Assembly: GCA_019614645.1 (NCBI GenBank) | Contig: JABWDB010000005.1 | Location: 14,125,001 to 14,189,000, forward strand | Length of the DNA: 64,000 nucleotides | From: Stratiolaelaps scimitus | Taxonomy: Eukaryota; Arthropoda; Arachnida; Mesostigmata; Laelapidae | Reading direction: 5' to 3' | Part shown: positions 12,458 through 23,872 of the stretch, in pieces | How the letters are laid out: every line of letters starts with the position of its first letter | Position numbering within the stretch: position 1 is the first letter of the stretch | The notes under the pieces: generated by a model | What the model was told of the DNA's origin: nothing | What the model saw: only the letters and a program-made list of their open reading frames with translations | The model's database searches: none | Position numbers and translations under genes: made by a program

Positions 12458-15400
12458 ATACGCACTGCAAATAAAAGCATCAATTAGCAGCATTCAGCTG
12501 AATTCCCATTTTCATGTATTGTTCATTGAAGTAGGTCCGCTATCATGCCTCACGCTCTGCCCCTGGCCGACAGTGCAGGCAGTGTGTAGAACGCTGAAGC
12601 AGCCTATTAATACACTCACAGAAACAGCTAAAACACATTTATTGATAGCATGCATTCGCAGATAAGACGTCGCCGTTTCGGGCAGACTGACTGGACTGTG
12701 CCAAGGGCGACGGTGGCCCTTAGAATCGACAGGCACAATTTCCTCGAAGGGGCCGACTTAATATATATATATATCTATGTATAGAAGTTATGAAACAGTA
12801 GAGGGAAAACAACAGAAAATTAGGCTGACATAAGTACAGCCTGCTTTGGGCTTGTTCTTACTAGGTTCGGCCGTATCGATTCCAAGTCGTTCAAAAGCTC
12901 GGCTGTCTCATTGATCCTCTTGGAAGAGATCAAGCCATTCTCTTATTTTTTGTCCACTTTCAATTTCCGCCCAGTCGTCCACTGCTTATGGCGGTTTCCG
13001 TCCGATTCCTGTGAGAATTTCGTTGTGAAGAGCGTAGTGGAAGAGGATCCTTCTCGTGACCTTTTTCAACTGTCCGTCCAACGGCTAGACTCCATCTGTA
13101 TATCCCGACGGAGGATCCTCGATTCTCTGTCATCCACTCGTCATGACAGGCAAAGATATCGCCAGCAATCGGTTGACAACTATTCGCACTGAACGACTCG
13201 CTGCTACGAACATGGATCGCGATGGACGGAACAACCAAAACAACCGATTGTGCTTGGGGCAGGGTAGGAAAGGCGGCATTGGACGACGACGGCGGCGGCG
13301 ATGCCAAGCGCCACACGCTGGATAGTCTGGGTATAGTATCTGGGTTTGTCTCTTCGGCATGAGGCAGCTATGCCTGCGGACACGATGAAGCACTCGCCCA
13401 GCTCCTGCTGCAGCACAATGGCCACTTCCGGAGGCCACGACGGAATGCCCTCACTCTGAGCGGCGCGGTGGCGCTGATGTGATCCGTGCCGGATTCGCCG
13501 ACCTCGTACGAAATACAGAAGGCTACTCACAGACGGGCCTGCACTAGCCTACTCTGCTCGACACAGTTGGTTGTAGAAACGAGAAGGGGGTCCCGCTTCT
13601 GCTTAGGGAGTACGTCCGCTGCCATCATCCACTCCCCAATTGATCCCGTGCCCTGGCATCGTACTCAGTCCTGGTTACCCTCTTTGTCGGTTTCCTAGTT
13701 GGGTAACAACTGGCCCCTGTTGACCCGCCGCAAGGTCCTCCGAGTCGACCTAGCCCCCCGCCTGTCCTCTGGGGTCCCGATGGTTCGTCGATGTCGCTGG
13801 GGTTTCGGTTTGCGGTGCTGCCGCAGCGGCAGCAGCAACCTCCCTGATACTCGGTCATGCGACTCGATCGTGCCGAGACCTCTGGGGACCACCGGACGCG
13901 GGCTGGCCGCTGCTTGCTAGTCACTGCTTTGCCTGACCAGCCCGGATCAGACCTCGAAGCAAACTGAAACCAGACGGCGTACTTCTCCTACAGAACTCGC
14001 ACCATACGTAGGCCCACTACTACGTATGCTCAGAACTCCTCGGCTCGCTCCGACACTGCTAAACTCACGAGAGAGCATACTGCTCGCACAGAGGGAACTC
14101 CCGATCTGATCGTCCGTCCGTCCGTCCGTCCGCACGGGAGAGTTCAGGCCGACGAGGTCTAAGCGGCCACGCCTACCAGGTTGATCTCCTGACTCCTCCC
14201 GTAGGGGCTAGCTCGATAGCCGCAAATCGTTTCACGTTCGGCGAGATGACAGTAACTCGGCCGTTGTTTTTTTTTGGTTTTGTTCCTGTTGGCCTTGCCA
14301 TGACGTTCGTTCATGCCACAAGGCCCCCCCCCCCACTGCAACTAACGACATTGTTGTTTCCTGATCTCGACGCCGGCAACAGGACGGTGCCTTTTTGCCC
14401 GATGCTAATCGTATCATAAGTATGTGATGACACAGAAGAATCAGCGCAAAATAACGTCTCGATGGGAATATTTTGGTCTGTATGTAGATGCTGAATACAA
14501 ATGTAGCGAAATGCGTTTCAATATAATTGATGATGCGACTACCATTATCAGCCTGATGATCATGATGGCGATAGTAACAATACTGATGATGAGGGATTAT
14601 ACGCTGCACTGGAAAGGGGGATTAGATAAATAATAGAATACAGAAATTGTATTCGACTATTGGCATCAATTAAGTAAATCGTTATTGACGTGGCGAGATT
14701 GAGAGAAGAAAGGCTAGTAACTACGTAATTACGCTTTCAGGTATAGTAACCCATCCTGGACTGTTTTAGGCTGTCTACATCTACATATCTAGCTATAAGA
14801 TACATAAGCTTAATTAAAGGCACCCCCCCCCCCAGGAATCTGAAGACATACTGAACAAGTGGTTCCACGCCTCAGGGGGAAGAAACAGATAAACAAAAAA
14901 ACAATGCTAATTTTGTTCCTTATGCCGTATTCCGATATACGCAAAGCGGTATATATATATATATATATATATATTCGGTTAAGTGTATGAAATAAAAAAA
15001 ATATTTGGTGATTATTGCCCAATACTTATAATAACTCATTAGCACTCTGTTGGACAACAAACGGCCAGATGCAGGCAACCGTTTACGAAACGTGCTCCCT
15101 GCGACCGTGGTCGCCTTTGAACTAATAATAATCATAATAATGATAATAGTGGTTTCTATAAATAACTGCCCCCAGTACCGCCGTGTACGTGTGTCTACCG
15201 GTTTGCCGACGGTGGCGGTTCGTACCTCGATATAGAAGTCCTCAATATCGAGGGATGCGGTCACAAACAGCTTCGGAATTTTCCGGGTCATCATCTACAA
15301 GGCACAATCGCCGCAGTCTGCCTTCATAGCCACGCGGCAGACTATGTGTTACACAAGTGGACTCTGCGGCTGGTCGATGAACCACTTCATTCACATCGTG

Positions 15401-18400
15401 TCGCTTGATGTAAATCCACCGTGCGCCGGGTTGCGAGTATACACGCTGACTAACGCCGCATCGTACAGTTCGTGTTTCGATGAACGCCGTTCATATGTAG
15501 GGTAATCGTTTGTGTTATATACACATATATATGTACATATATTCGGGTGATCACTGTTTTTGTTGCCAGCGCTAGTCATACGAATACAAATATATTTGAC
15601 AACACTAAAATTGTTGCGAATTGTACATGTCGTTGTTGTTGTTGTTGTTGGTGGCCGCTTGCAGAGCAAAAAGAGTGAGAAAAGACATAACAATTGCTTT
15701 TTGCTTTTTGCTCGACCCCCGATGTGCACGCTAGCAGCAGTTGGAGAAGGTCGATAGGGCGTAATGTTTCCCTGGCCGGCACTAAACTTCAAAAGAGCTT
15801 TTCTATATCTGCACTAACAAAAGTCGAACAGTATCACGGCCGTCTGATCGCGTTCGCTTGTTCCCGTCATTGCATCGAGCAATTTGTTCGTGCACGAGAA
15901 ATCGTAAATGTTCACTGCCGGGCTGACATTTGCTGAAAGCACGATTTGAAGTTTCTCATCTTCTCTAGAAATCGTAGGGAGGATGCGATAGGAGTACTGA
16001 ATGAACGGTCTAATCGTAATATAGCGCACATGTCGAATAAACGCACTGTCAAAATCACAATATCACCATTCGGTAAAGGGTGTACCGCTGCAGGGGGCAC
16101 TGGTACGTCATCTGGTGGTGCTGCTGTTGGAGCTCAGCGTACAGCAGCTGAGACCATCCGCCGTGTACTGGACTCAGGTTACCTGCTTTCGAATATTACG
16201 ACCCGTTGGCTGTTGGGTGATCCTTCACACATAGCGCGAGAGCCCGCCAAATCTGAAGGTCAAGCAGAAACCTTTAAACATTTGTATGAATGCGGCAAAT
16301 GAGCGTCGTCTGTATAACTGGCTGAAACGCGTAAGGTCTTGTCGTGCCGATTCAGCCCTGTCACGAGGTCCGGCGGCCAAAATCTAACTAAGTACGATGA
16401 TGACGGCTCGCCGCAAGCGTGAATACGTGTAGCAGCAGCAGCAGCAGCAGCAGCGGTAGTCGTGATGTCGTGAAGGCAAAAATGGCACCGCATGCGTTGC
16501 TATTTCCTGCCCTATAATCGTCTCGTCAAGTCGGGCCAACCAGACGGGGTAAGGCCTTCGAAAATATTGGCTAGTAGTCCGTCTAGTCAGTTTGGTCGCT
16601 TACGACCACTGTGGGCCAAACGGACATCGAAGGTGGTGGTACGCCTGTTCTGGCAGGACCTTGCTCGCACGCCTGTGAGGCGGCAAGTTGAGTTCAGGTC
16701 ATCGATGGTGGCTGGAAGGCCGTCCGCTGGCCGAAGGCCTATACGGGGGTCTTGGGAATAGGTCCTGCCCGCTTCCCCTGTTGCAAAGGGGGAGCGGGCA
16801 GGGCCTATTTTGCACAGGCCAGGCGTAGACGGCAAGCCATTTGGCACCGTAACGTGTCGACTCTGTGCCGTATCGCCAGAGCTGCGTTCGTGCGTCCACC
16901 CCTAGCCATCGTCGGGCTAGGCCCCCTCCGCCAAGCGTCGAAGCCGTCCGGGCACATCGACCTGTCTCTGGTCAGGACGCGTCTCATGAAGAAAGGTCGC
17001 CAAAATGGCATATTGCTGCCAAAGGCGGTATTCGCCCCGTTCCCATTCCTTATATACCTTGCCAGGGTGACAATTGTGTTGCCCGATACGGCCAATTAAA
17101 TTGAGCTATTAGGCCTGGCGAAAGAGCAATACGAGGTTATTGTTGTATTGCTCCGGCGACATCGGACCTGTTTTGGCGAAGTATTTGTGCATCTGAGGCC
17201 GACTGATAAGATCCTAGAAGGCGATCCTAACTTTTGGCTACTTCAAAATATATCATTATTATTAGTGCAGTGATTGTTATATGTATTAGTAAATAAGTTT
17301 AGAAATGAGTGAAGCTATTTTCCATTGAACTGATAGTCCCACGAGTATAAGTTATTTTATCTAAATTTTTAAGCTGTTTTCATTTACAATTAAATCGTTT
17401 TATTAAATACATAATACCTGATTTTTATATACGAATATCAAAAGCAATTCTCTGCCCGCTGGTAAGTTTTCCGATGAAGTCGAATAATTTTATACCGTTG
17501 GAAACATTAGCTAAAGTGGTAGACTGCAACTGCAACTACAACTCAAGTGACTCTGGATAAAATTCTCAAATTATGCCTGGCGTGTTAGAGACCCAAGCTA
17601 CTGATTAAGAAACTCTCCCGGCCAATGCAAGCATTCGGACATAGATACAGGCACAAACTTAGATCTTAACCCATCTATTTGGGTGCCGAATGCAACTTCG
17701 TCACTCAAAGCAAAATTCGCCTTCATTTCATTTGTCTAGGTAAGCTCGTGTCTTTCCAATCTGTATAGGTTTATTGATCCACCTAGTTCTCATCCAATCT
17801 ATCGTTCTCTCTCTCTCTCTCACTGTCTTTCTGACTCGTCAACAAAGCAGGATGGCTCTCTTGGACTCGCCTTACATCTTACTCTTGACTAGAGATTCAT
17901 CCAACATTATTCCCGATTCATCTCTCTCTCTTTCAGCACTTCGCGCCAATGACACCGAGAAGTGTTTTATCTAATTGAATATTGGGCATGGCGGCGCCTC
18001 ACACTAGTGAGCACCGCAAGCTGGGATTCCGACCCCGGTTTCTTTGTCAACACGAACTCGTCGGAGAGCTCGGCTCCTCGCTGTATCGGCTGACTATTGC
18101 CCTCGAGGGCTTTTGGAACAAGTCGTATGGCTGTGCGTGTGCTATCACCGTAGTGTGATTAGTGTCTCGAAAGCGACTATTTTCCGGCTGTGTTGGCTGA
18201 GTTACATCGCACTCCGGCAAGCTGTCTAGATTTAAGTATACCGATGCGGTTCGGTAACAGGCGAAAGTAGTCGATTTTAGGTAGTAGTTGATTTTTGACT
18301 TGAGAATATATAGAGGCAGACTCATGGATAAATATTGCCGATCTCGCCCCGTTTGTGTTTTAATTTATAACGAACGTCCCATACAGTACGCTAGAGTTGA

Positions 18401-19840
18401 GCGCCGTATATTTTAACTATTATAAATTGATTGATTAAAATGGTAATTAGCCCATCCTAGAAGGCGAGATATTCTCACGCGTCGTCTTAGGAAACACACA
18501 AAATATAGCGCAATTCAATTCTTCTGGAACAATTGTCTGAACTAAGCCATCAACCGGCTTGCAAAGGAACACTGCACAATACGCTCCGAGAATATTAAAG
18601 GGACCCGCATGAATAATGCCTTGAATATATTATAATACAAATGAGTCATTTTGCCCTTCACCATTTGCAAGGGCTGAAACTTCATACTATCAATACCTCC
18701 AGCAGAGCCTCACCAGTAACGCGGTGGGTATCATTTAGGATATATCACGCGTAGGGTGTAACAATACTCACGCTAGTTAAACGTAACTTCGAGCCGAGAA
18801 CTGATATTAGGAATTCAAGTGATTCGAAACAATCCGGCCAGCACGCTCTGCGCCATCCCCGCTACCACGAAGTATATATAAAGAGATGTACGGATTCTGG
18901 TGCATGGCCAAGTAGGCGAGCAATAAGTCCGGTTGGCACATAAAAATTAACTTCACGAAATAGCAAGAATACCGTTACGCTCCTGTCGCTTGTCTGAATG
19001 TCGAGTAGCGCTATACATCGATAATGGATAATATTCTGCCCCTGCTTTATTATAATACCCCAACTTCGTTCTATTAGAAGTGACTTGATATCGGTGTTTA
19101 TATCGCACAATCCATCTAGGAGATGTATAAGCGACTTAAACCGTGTTAAGATTTGCAATGTGTTGGAACACCGGCCAAGGTTATTCCGAACATTGCCTTA
19201 ACAAGGCAGCGACATGCTCGACTGTCGGCAGGATACACGAATCATGGATCGTACGGAGGACGAATGGGAACGACTTGTATATGAAAGTGGCCGCATGTGA
19301 GGGTTGCTTACAGAACGAGTCGTCATTTCAGTTACCTTACATCGCCGGGATGGGCTTCCAGCTGCAAAACCCGAAACCATTTTGACATCAAGTATTAACT
19401 ACCGAAATAAAAGTGGGGTGAAATCACTGTGTTTGGATGCCTCATAGCGCTGAGAGCAGGCGGCAGCAATTTTAGGTACTATATAAATATTTGGTCTATA
19501 TGCGGAAGGGAGGTGCAGCTCGATATAACCAATTACCGTGCTTATGCGGAAGACACTGATTAAATTTCCCAGCGGTGGCTGTGTCAGACCCATACTGTAT
19601 TTCTCGTTCAATATGGCACAGCCAAGTCAGCTTTATATTAATAATAATATTAATAATAATAATAACAGTGTGTGTTTAAAACTATGCTCGTTGCGATCTT
19701 ACTAGTAGTGGTGACGAGGCGAGCCCGGCGGTGCTCCTCCGGTGTGGCAAATACTTTCGAAAGGACGAGCACAAGCGGCCGAGGGTAGATTGTGAAGTAC
19801 TCTGGCCACTGAAACTCCACGACCTCTGAAGGTTTGACAT
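2328..19840 (-). CDS. Candidate serine-rich multi-exon gene, minus strand, unassigned
   Basis: Proposed exons in transcription order are 19840-19703 (ATG, in-frame stop just upstream), 8393-8168, 2947-2850 and 2687-2328 (stop). Joined phases agree (0, 1, 0) and give about 273 residues. Splice signals are good: donor GTAAGA after 19703; acceptor CTAATTCCAG and donor GTATGG around 8168-8393; acceptor TTTATATGTTTGCAG and donor GTAATC around 2850-2947. The protein would be Ser/Pro-rich and largely disordered: SNLQRSWSFSGQS in exon 1, an acidic RISDEDEEW and a glycine run in exon 2, and DHHDEEPRPIREK in the last exon, followed by a weakly hydrophobic stretch. An alternative donor GTAAGTG lies at 2600, so the last exon may end there. 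A second frame is also open across 8168-8393. No known domain was recognised. The long first intron and the freedom in joining exons keep confidence low. Confidence 0.28.
3296..3320. repeat. (TA)n microsatellite (one of many)
   Basis: Alternating TA tract of about 25 nt. Similar tracts of 16-60 nt occur near 4172-4200, 5524-5545, 6073-6093, 6229-6261, 11679-11698, 14949-14974, 22988-23023, 37003-37026, 37053-37073, 39913-39931 and 45229-45269. They recur every few kilobases and sit next to repeat copies more than once. Confidence 0.9.
4116..4233. repeat. 15-bp inverted repeat around a (TA)n tract
   Basis: GATATTGCGAACTTT at 4116-4130 is repeated exactly in reverse complement at 4219-4233. 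The interior carries the palindrome TCTAGA near both inner ends and a (TA)n tract of about 28 nt. The whole 118-nt unit can fold as one stem-loop. No target-site duplication was seen, so it may be a small palindromic element or local rearrangement. Confidence 0.6.
6094..6228 (+). repeat. tRNA-derived SINE copy
   Basis: The head carries an A-box-like GGCATGGTGGATACGC and a B-box-like GCGTTCGACTCCC at 6154-6166, the spacing of a Pol III internal promoter. It is followed by the shared tail CTTAAGCAATG...TGCAGTTCCG and directly by a (TA)n tract. The head does not fold into an intact tRNA by eye. The copy lies 85 nt upstream of a second one in the same orientation. Confidence 0.6.
6312..6460 (+). 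repeat. tRNA-derived SINE copy
   Basis: A near-perfect B-box GGTTCGAGTCC lies at 6372-6382, with an A-box-like stretch around 6316-6330. The tail reads GAGAACTTAAGCGTTG ... GTCAATAAACC, ending near 6451. It matches the reverse-complement copy at 25555-25675 across the B-box region, the GACATATA segment and the tail. It is the best-preserved plus-strand member here. Confidence 0.65.
6712..7449 (+). other. 245-codon open frame, doubtful as a gene
   Basis: The longest uninterrupted ATG-started frame in the window. It has no recognisable domain, no signal peptide and no splice context, and its residue mix (Cys, Arg, His and Ser clusters) looks like antisense or random translation. The minus strand of the same segment reads like decayed coding sequence broken by stops, with stretches such as PEGRVKEVEEPREQWP and MAEEVIAMVWSDKAKG. 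The plus frame may be the shadow of an old minus-strand pseudogene or retroelement ORF. Confidence 0.2.
11321..11400 (+). repeat. tRNA-like sequence, possible SINE head
   Basis: GGTTCGAGCCCC near 11384 matches a tRNA B-box, and GGCTAAGTGGCAGG about 55 nt upstream resembles an A-box. Acceptor-stem pairing is not evident and the shared SINE tail is missing, so this looks like a tRNA pseudogene or truncated SINE head rather than a working tRNA gene. Confidence 0.35.
12412..12455. repeat. (TA)n microsatellite, about 44 nt
   Basis: One of the longest uninterrupted TA tracts in the window. It has no associated SINE tail. Confidence 0.9.
15969..16302 (+). CDS. Candidate terminal exon, unassigned
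   Basis: A strong acceptor, TTTCTCATCTTCTCTAG, ends at 15968 and opens a frame (phase 2) that runs 110 codons to TGA at 16300-16302. The translation has a basic start (NRREDAIGVLNERSNR), a Gly/Ser/Ala-rich middle and a helical segment AETIRRVLDSGYLLSNITTR. A donor-like GTAAAG at 16076 could end the exon sooner. No family was recognised and no upstream exon could be joined. It lies on the opposite strand inside the proposed intron of the minus-strand candidate. Confidence 0.25.
16490..17160. other. GC-rich segment with hairpins, no gene assigned
   Basis: Several frames are open on both strands and none is convincing. The segment contains the 23-bp hairpin at 16757-16809, a small GGTCG/CGACC hairpin near 16592 and a 9-bp stem at 17124-17153 (GAGCAATAC / GTATTGCTC). 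Base composition drops sharply to AT-rich after about 17220. Confidence 0.4.
16757..16809 (+). other. Long RNA-type hairpin
   Basis: Bases 16757-16779 pair with 16787-16809 with no mismatch: 21 Watson-Crick pairs plus G-U pairs at 16763/16803 and 16774/16792, around a 7-nt loop. Left-arm core is CCTGCCCGCTTCCCCT. Because both imperfect positions keep G-U pairing, the structure makes sense as RNA. Whether it is transcribed cannot be seen. Confidence 0.6.
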
Positions 19841-20840
19841 CGTTGAACGGGAAACCAGACCCACATGTCAACTAGCCTCCGACGCGTTCAACTAGTACAA
19901 ACGCAATCTCCAAGTATCCTCTCCCGGCACTTCAATGTGTTTCTGAATTTTTATGAAATAGTTCGCGAAATTCACATTCGCACAGTTCGAGTTCGCATAA
20001 GGCCCGTGCCCAGAGTATCATATAAACCGATATGCTGTTACACAAGCACAGAAATGAGATTCGACACACAACTAGTCCACTGAGTTGCGCTTCCTGTCTT
20101 CAAGATTATCATGTCCCATGATAGGCCAATTTCACGACACAGTGAATAATCTTCTTAGACGTTCTCAACTTGCAATAGCTATGTAATAGCTTAAGAAGGT
20201 AATAGGCTTAGTATTATTTAAGAATCAGGCCCAGTCAGCCGACATTGGCATCTTGCAGGCTCCCACCAGCTGACTCGAGTGGCTTTCTTGCGACTGAGCT
20301 TTGTGTTCCTTTTGTCTTGTCATAAGATTCAACCGTTCTTTGGCTTTGCTTAAGATGGTAGAAATCTTTCACAGCAACAACAAGTAAATGAAAACGCACG
20401 ACGCATACATAGACAACCATCTACACAGGTGTAACACTAGCTGGGACGAACGAATGCGATTACAGCACGAGCAGCGTATTAACACAAAAAAATAGCCCGC
20501 GAGATTTTGTATATACGATCTGCCTGCTCATGGAAACGGCTGCATTAGCATGTGACACCGGCCGATATGCGATACTCAATGTGTCGTGTGTATTTGAACG
20601 AGTTTACTATTCAGGGGAGATATATGCACATGGCAGGCAGCCAATGTTAAGGGGCTCGGCCATTTCGGGAAAAACAGGAATGGAAAATTGTTGATATCCG
20701 GCAGTTGATACAACGCCACATTAGGAGCACCATATTTATAATTCTAAGTAATATATTCCCCCGTATTCGAAGCTGTTGGTGAGGCCAAAACCACCAGAGC
20801 CACTACGAACATACAAACAACCTATTCTCAATTCGTGATT

Positions 20841-21445
20841 CTCAAACCGTTCTGCGGATAGCGGCAATACTCTAGGGGTCTACGCCGTCAAAATATGGAA
20901 CAGTCTGCCGACGCATATCCGAACTTAGCATCGTCTAAGCGAGTTCAAAAAAAGCCTCAGAAGTTGTCTAATCTTGAAACACTAATCTCGACTACCCAAA
21001 GATAGATGTCCTCTACAATAATACACCAAGAACTCCGGAATGAAGTGAGCTTACTGTGCCCTGAGAAGGGCAGACCCTTCTGGTTGTGATCACCTTGTAA
21101 CCTAGACACCGAAAATCCTATAAATAAAACGTTGCTTTGCAGAGGCGGCAAAAGGATTTTTAATGAACACTGTGAAGTAATTGTGATAAGGGCTACACGT
21201 ATTGTTGACACTGTAATGTGTAAATAATATTATATTGTATATATTATATTGTGTATATTGCGATATCATCGGCTGTGTAATTTCGTTTCGAATATCGTGC
21301 ATTTATATGTATGCTTTTGGTGTCAGTGTGAGCTGAGGTGCAAAAAACACCCCCCTTTTATTTTATTTTTATCTCTTTTATTTATTTTTATTTTATCGAG
21401 AACTAAAGCGTATTATATTGCAGTTCCGAAAATAAACCTGATTTT
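20841..21445 (+). mobile_element. 3' end of a LINE (non-LTR retrotransposon), degenerate
   Basis: Reading from about 20857 the sequence encodes SADSGNTLGVYAVKIWNSLP, then THIRT, a stop, and HRLSEFKKSLRSCLI. The IWNSLP block followed by a Phe-Lys-Lys helix is typical of the C-terminal end of many LINE reverse-transcriptase proteins. An in-frame TAG interrupts it, so the copy is dead. An AT-rich 3' region ends at 21394-21442 in the tail GAGAACTAAAGCG...TTGCAGTTCCGAAAATAAACC, shared with the SINE copies. The catalytic domain is absent. The clade cannot be assigned from this fragment. Confidence 0.75.
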
Positions 21446-21663
21446 TGAAACTTGAAACTTACTTTTCCAGAAAATGAGGCAAAGGACTGCACCTGCTACT
21501 GGATATGACCCTCCTACCTCGGATCGCTTTGACATGCTGGGTTCGACTACCCTGATGATGGGGTGCCCGCTGTCAGGACTCCTGCAGGGAACTACAAAGT
21601 AGTCGGACGAGACTAAAAACCTACCGGCCATCGAACACTAACCGGGGTAAATATCTCAAAGTG

Positions 21664-21706
21664 TATTCAAACATACAATAATTAGGAATTATTTCTAGGG
21701 ATTATT
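21664..21706 (+). repeat. 43-bp inverted repeat, left copy
   Basis: This is an exact reverse complement of 23873-23915; it starts TATTCAAACATACAATAATT. The two arms are about 2.2 kb apart. Flanking bases differ and no target-site duplication was found. Confidence 0.85.
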
Positions 21707-22992
21707 TGGGGCCAATATTAAGCGGGGTAGTTACACACCTTCGCTAGATACCGCAGTATATCGTGCCGCCAAGGGTGCCGAAACTACGGAAGAGATAAAC
21801 TCTCAATAGAGATTGTCTTTAGTGATGTCCGCGTGTTTAAAGAAAATTTTCTCTTCTGAACGAAAGAAAAAAAAAAGTTGAACCTGCGCATATCCCGCTC
21901 AAACATGGACTCGTTCCATAGCCTGACACATAGCAAATCACGGTATTGTACATGAGCCGCCCAAAATGCATTCAAACGGGTTCAGGTGTCAGGCAACACC
22001 GGCCAGGTGTCATTGACTCATATCGACACGCGGCGTGACCGAGACAGAGAGAGAGAGAGAGAGAGTATCTAGTTCCTCTGCAATAGCGACGATAATTATT
22101 AATCTGGCTAAGGCTGTCTCTAGAAATGATGGAGCGCTTGTTGCATGTTTTCGATGCGGTGCCGGAAGGACGATGAGCGATTGTCGATCTTGTGAATTTA
22201 TTGTTCATGGAGACAATTTCAAATGGTGTTATTTCTTTTCAATGAAGAGATGTTGTTTCTTTCGAATTAGCAGATAGGCAAATCGTCGAAATGTTTGCGG
22301 TAAAGGCGATAGTCCAACGTCCAGTTAGTTTCCTGCTGCTTTTTTCAAAGTCGCAGAGGGAGGGGTGCATATGGAATTTTACGACTGCACCAACATCTAC
22401 AGGTGGTACGTTCAATAGGAGCAGAGTGTTCTACACCTTTCGGCATAATGCCTCATCCGAGATTCACACTGCACGCTGTCCATACGTGATCATACGACTG
22501 GGCCGTATTGTCGCATTCTCTGAGTGGACAACGTTGGTCTTATATAAAGGTCAGCTTAGGCGTCAATGTGGCGGACTGTCATCAAACAGGCCAATTGCAT
22601 AGAGATATCGTTATAAATACGGCGCGCTCCACTTGCAAAGAGGGAGTGTGAACCGGTCTCGTCTGAGTCCGATCATCTGTGTATGGTTCTATCAAGAAAG
22701 GCTGGTTTTTTGGTATACATTCTGAATGTACAATCTTCCTTTTTTTTTATTTGTCATTTACTTTATTTGTAAACACAATTTTTGTCTATGAAAAACATGA
22801 TAGCCAAGGCTGATAGGTCACCTTTACGTTAGTGTCTCTTGGCATTTCTGAAATGACCCACCTCGGGTCTTTAGGCCGACCTTGTGTATCTCCTATGAAG
22901 TGGACCCGAAGTCAGTAAGTAATCTTCTCGCTAACGATGTCCCAAAAATCAGCAGCTAGACTCAGCAAGCTGGCATAAAGACATCCAGACAC

Positions 22993-23023
<31 letters not shown>

Positions 23024-23279
23024 CATCCGTACGTCTGGTGGAGCTCTCATACGTTTTATTGTTTCCTGCACGGATTTAATTCTGCCTTATTGTTTCGCTG
23101 GACGCCACATTAGAACGCCCATCTGGACGTCATATTGTGATGTCGTCGTCGAGGCCGCCTATAATACTAACACTCGCGCCATATTGCACCCGTGTCTATA
23201 GTAGGTCCGCCTGCTGCAGCTAGTGCGCCATTGCGTGCGTGCATGCACCACATGTTTATGGTACGGATAACTACTCAGC

Positions 23280-23531
23280 ATGGTGGATGGTCGTCCGGTT
23301 CAACAACGCTACATTGAATTGGCCACATCGCCAAGCGGGCATCAAGTGACCCGAGGCGGGGTATCCTCAGTGGCCTTGTCGGTCGACAATCGAATACGCC
23401 AGACTTGGACCATCTTGTCAAAGGACAGCGCCGTTGCTGTGCGTCCCATGCAAAAAAAAACATCTACCGTCGCAATGATACCAGCAGTGGTTATTGTTCT
23501 TGATTGTATAATAATTATAGTGTTATTATGA
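23280..23531 (+). CDS. Candidate 83-residue tail-anchored microprotein
   Basis: The frame starts at an ATG in a favourable context (CAGCATGG) and ends at TGA in one exon. The soluble part (about residues 1-62) includes DGRPVQQRYIELATSPSG, followed by a basic spacer (RPMQKKTS). Residues about 64-83 form a hydrophobic segment ending the protein, VAMIPAVVIVLDCIIIIVLL, as in tail-anchored membrane proteins with an N-terminus in the cytosol. No family was recognised. Two strong adjacent hairpins lie 82 nt after the stop, where a 3' UTR would be. The same stretch could instead be a first exon or a chance frame; conservation is untested. Confidence 0.33.
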   Translation: MVDGRPVQQRYIELATSPSGHQVTRGGVSSVALSVDNRIRQTWTILSKDSAVAVRPMQKKTSTVAMIPAVVIVLDCIIIIVLL

Positions 23532-23613
23532 TACTAGAAAGCGAGGCTGTAGTATATCAGCGTGGACCTACATCGGACACAGCAGGCGCGCAGACATACA
23601 TATAGAGAGAGTT

Positions 23614-23675
23614 CTATTGAGATCACATTAGATCTCAATAGTTTATTACATACATTGGATGTGTATGTAATAAAC
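23614..23675 (+). other. Two adjacent strong hairpins
   Basis: CTATTGAGAT at 23614 pairs with ATCTCAATAG ending 23641 (10-bp stem, 8-nt loop). Beginning on its last base, GTTTATTACATACA at 23641-23654 pairs with TGTATGTAATAAAC at 23662-23675 (14-bp perfect stem, 7-nt loop). They follow the proposed tail-anchored microprotein frame. Confidence 0.7.
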
Positions 23676-23872
23676 GCCGTATTTTTTATCCTGTTTGAAG
23701 GCTGAAACGTCGGAATAGTTCTGCTATCACACTCATCCCCTTCCACCGAGGCCAGCACCTCGTTTGGGACGGCACGGTGGTTGACATTCTAGCACCTTCT
23801 TATGGAGGCAATTCTATCGCCTTCCTCGGGACAATGTCGGTCTCAGCCCCGGTCCCAGCTAATCCCCCCCCC

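Larger units (their letters stand above)
9300..15960. other. Gene-poor interval
   Basis: I could support no gene here. The interval contains a tRNA-like head at about 11321-11400, (TA)n tracts at 11679, 12412 and 14949, C-runs at 14331 and 14822, a (TTG)n tract near 15630, and a GC-rich stretch at 13200-14160 with overlapping open frames on both strands but no convincing splice pair. It would lie in the large first intron of the minus-strand candidate gene. Confidence 0.5.

Noticed and set aside
18047..18221. Minus-strand exon with a Ser/Thr/Pro-rich C-terminus (EEPSSPTSSC)
   Set aside because: It begins in phase 2, which does not follow the proposed first exon at 19840-19703, and no linking exon was found.
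22357..22602. Plus-strand terminal exon of 82 codons after a T-rich acceptor
   Set aside because: Only one splice site, no neighbour in phase and no recognised motif.
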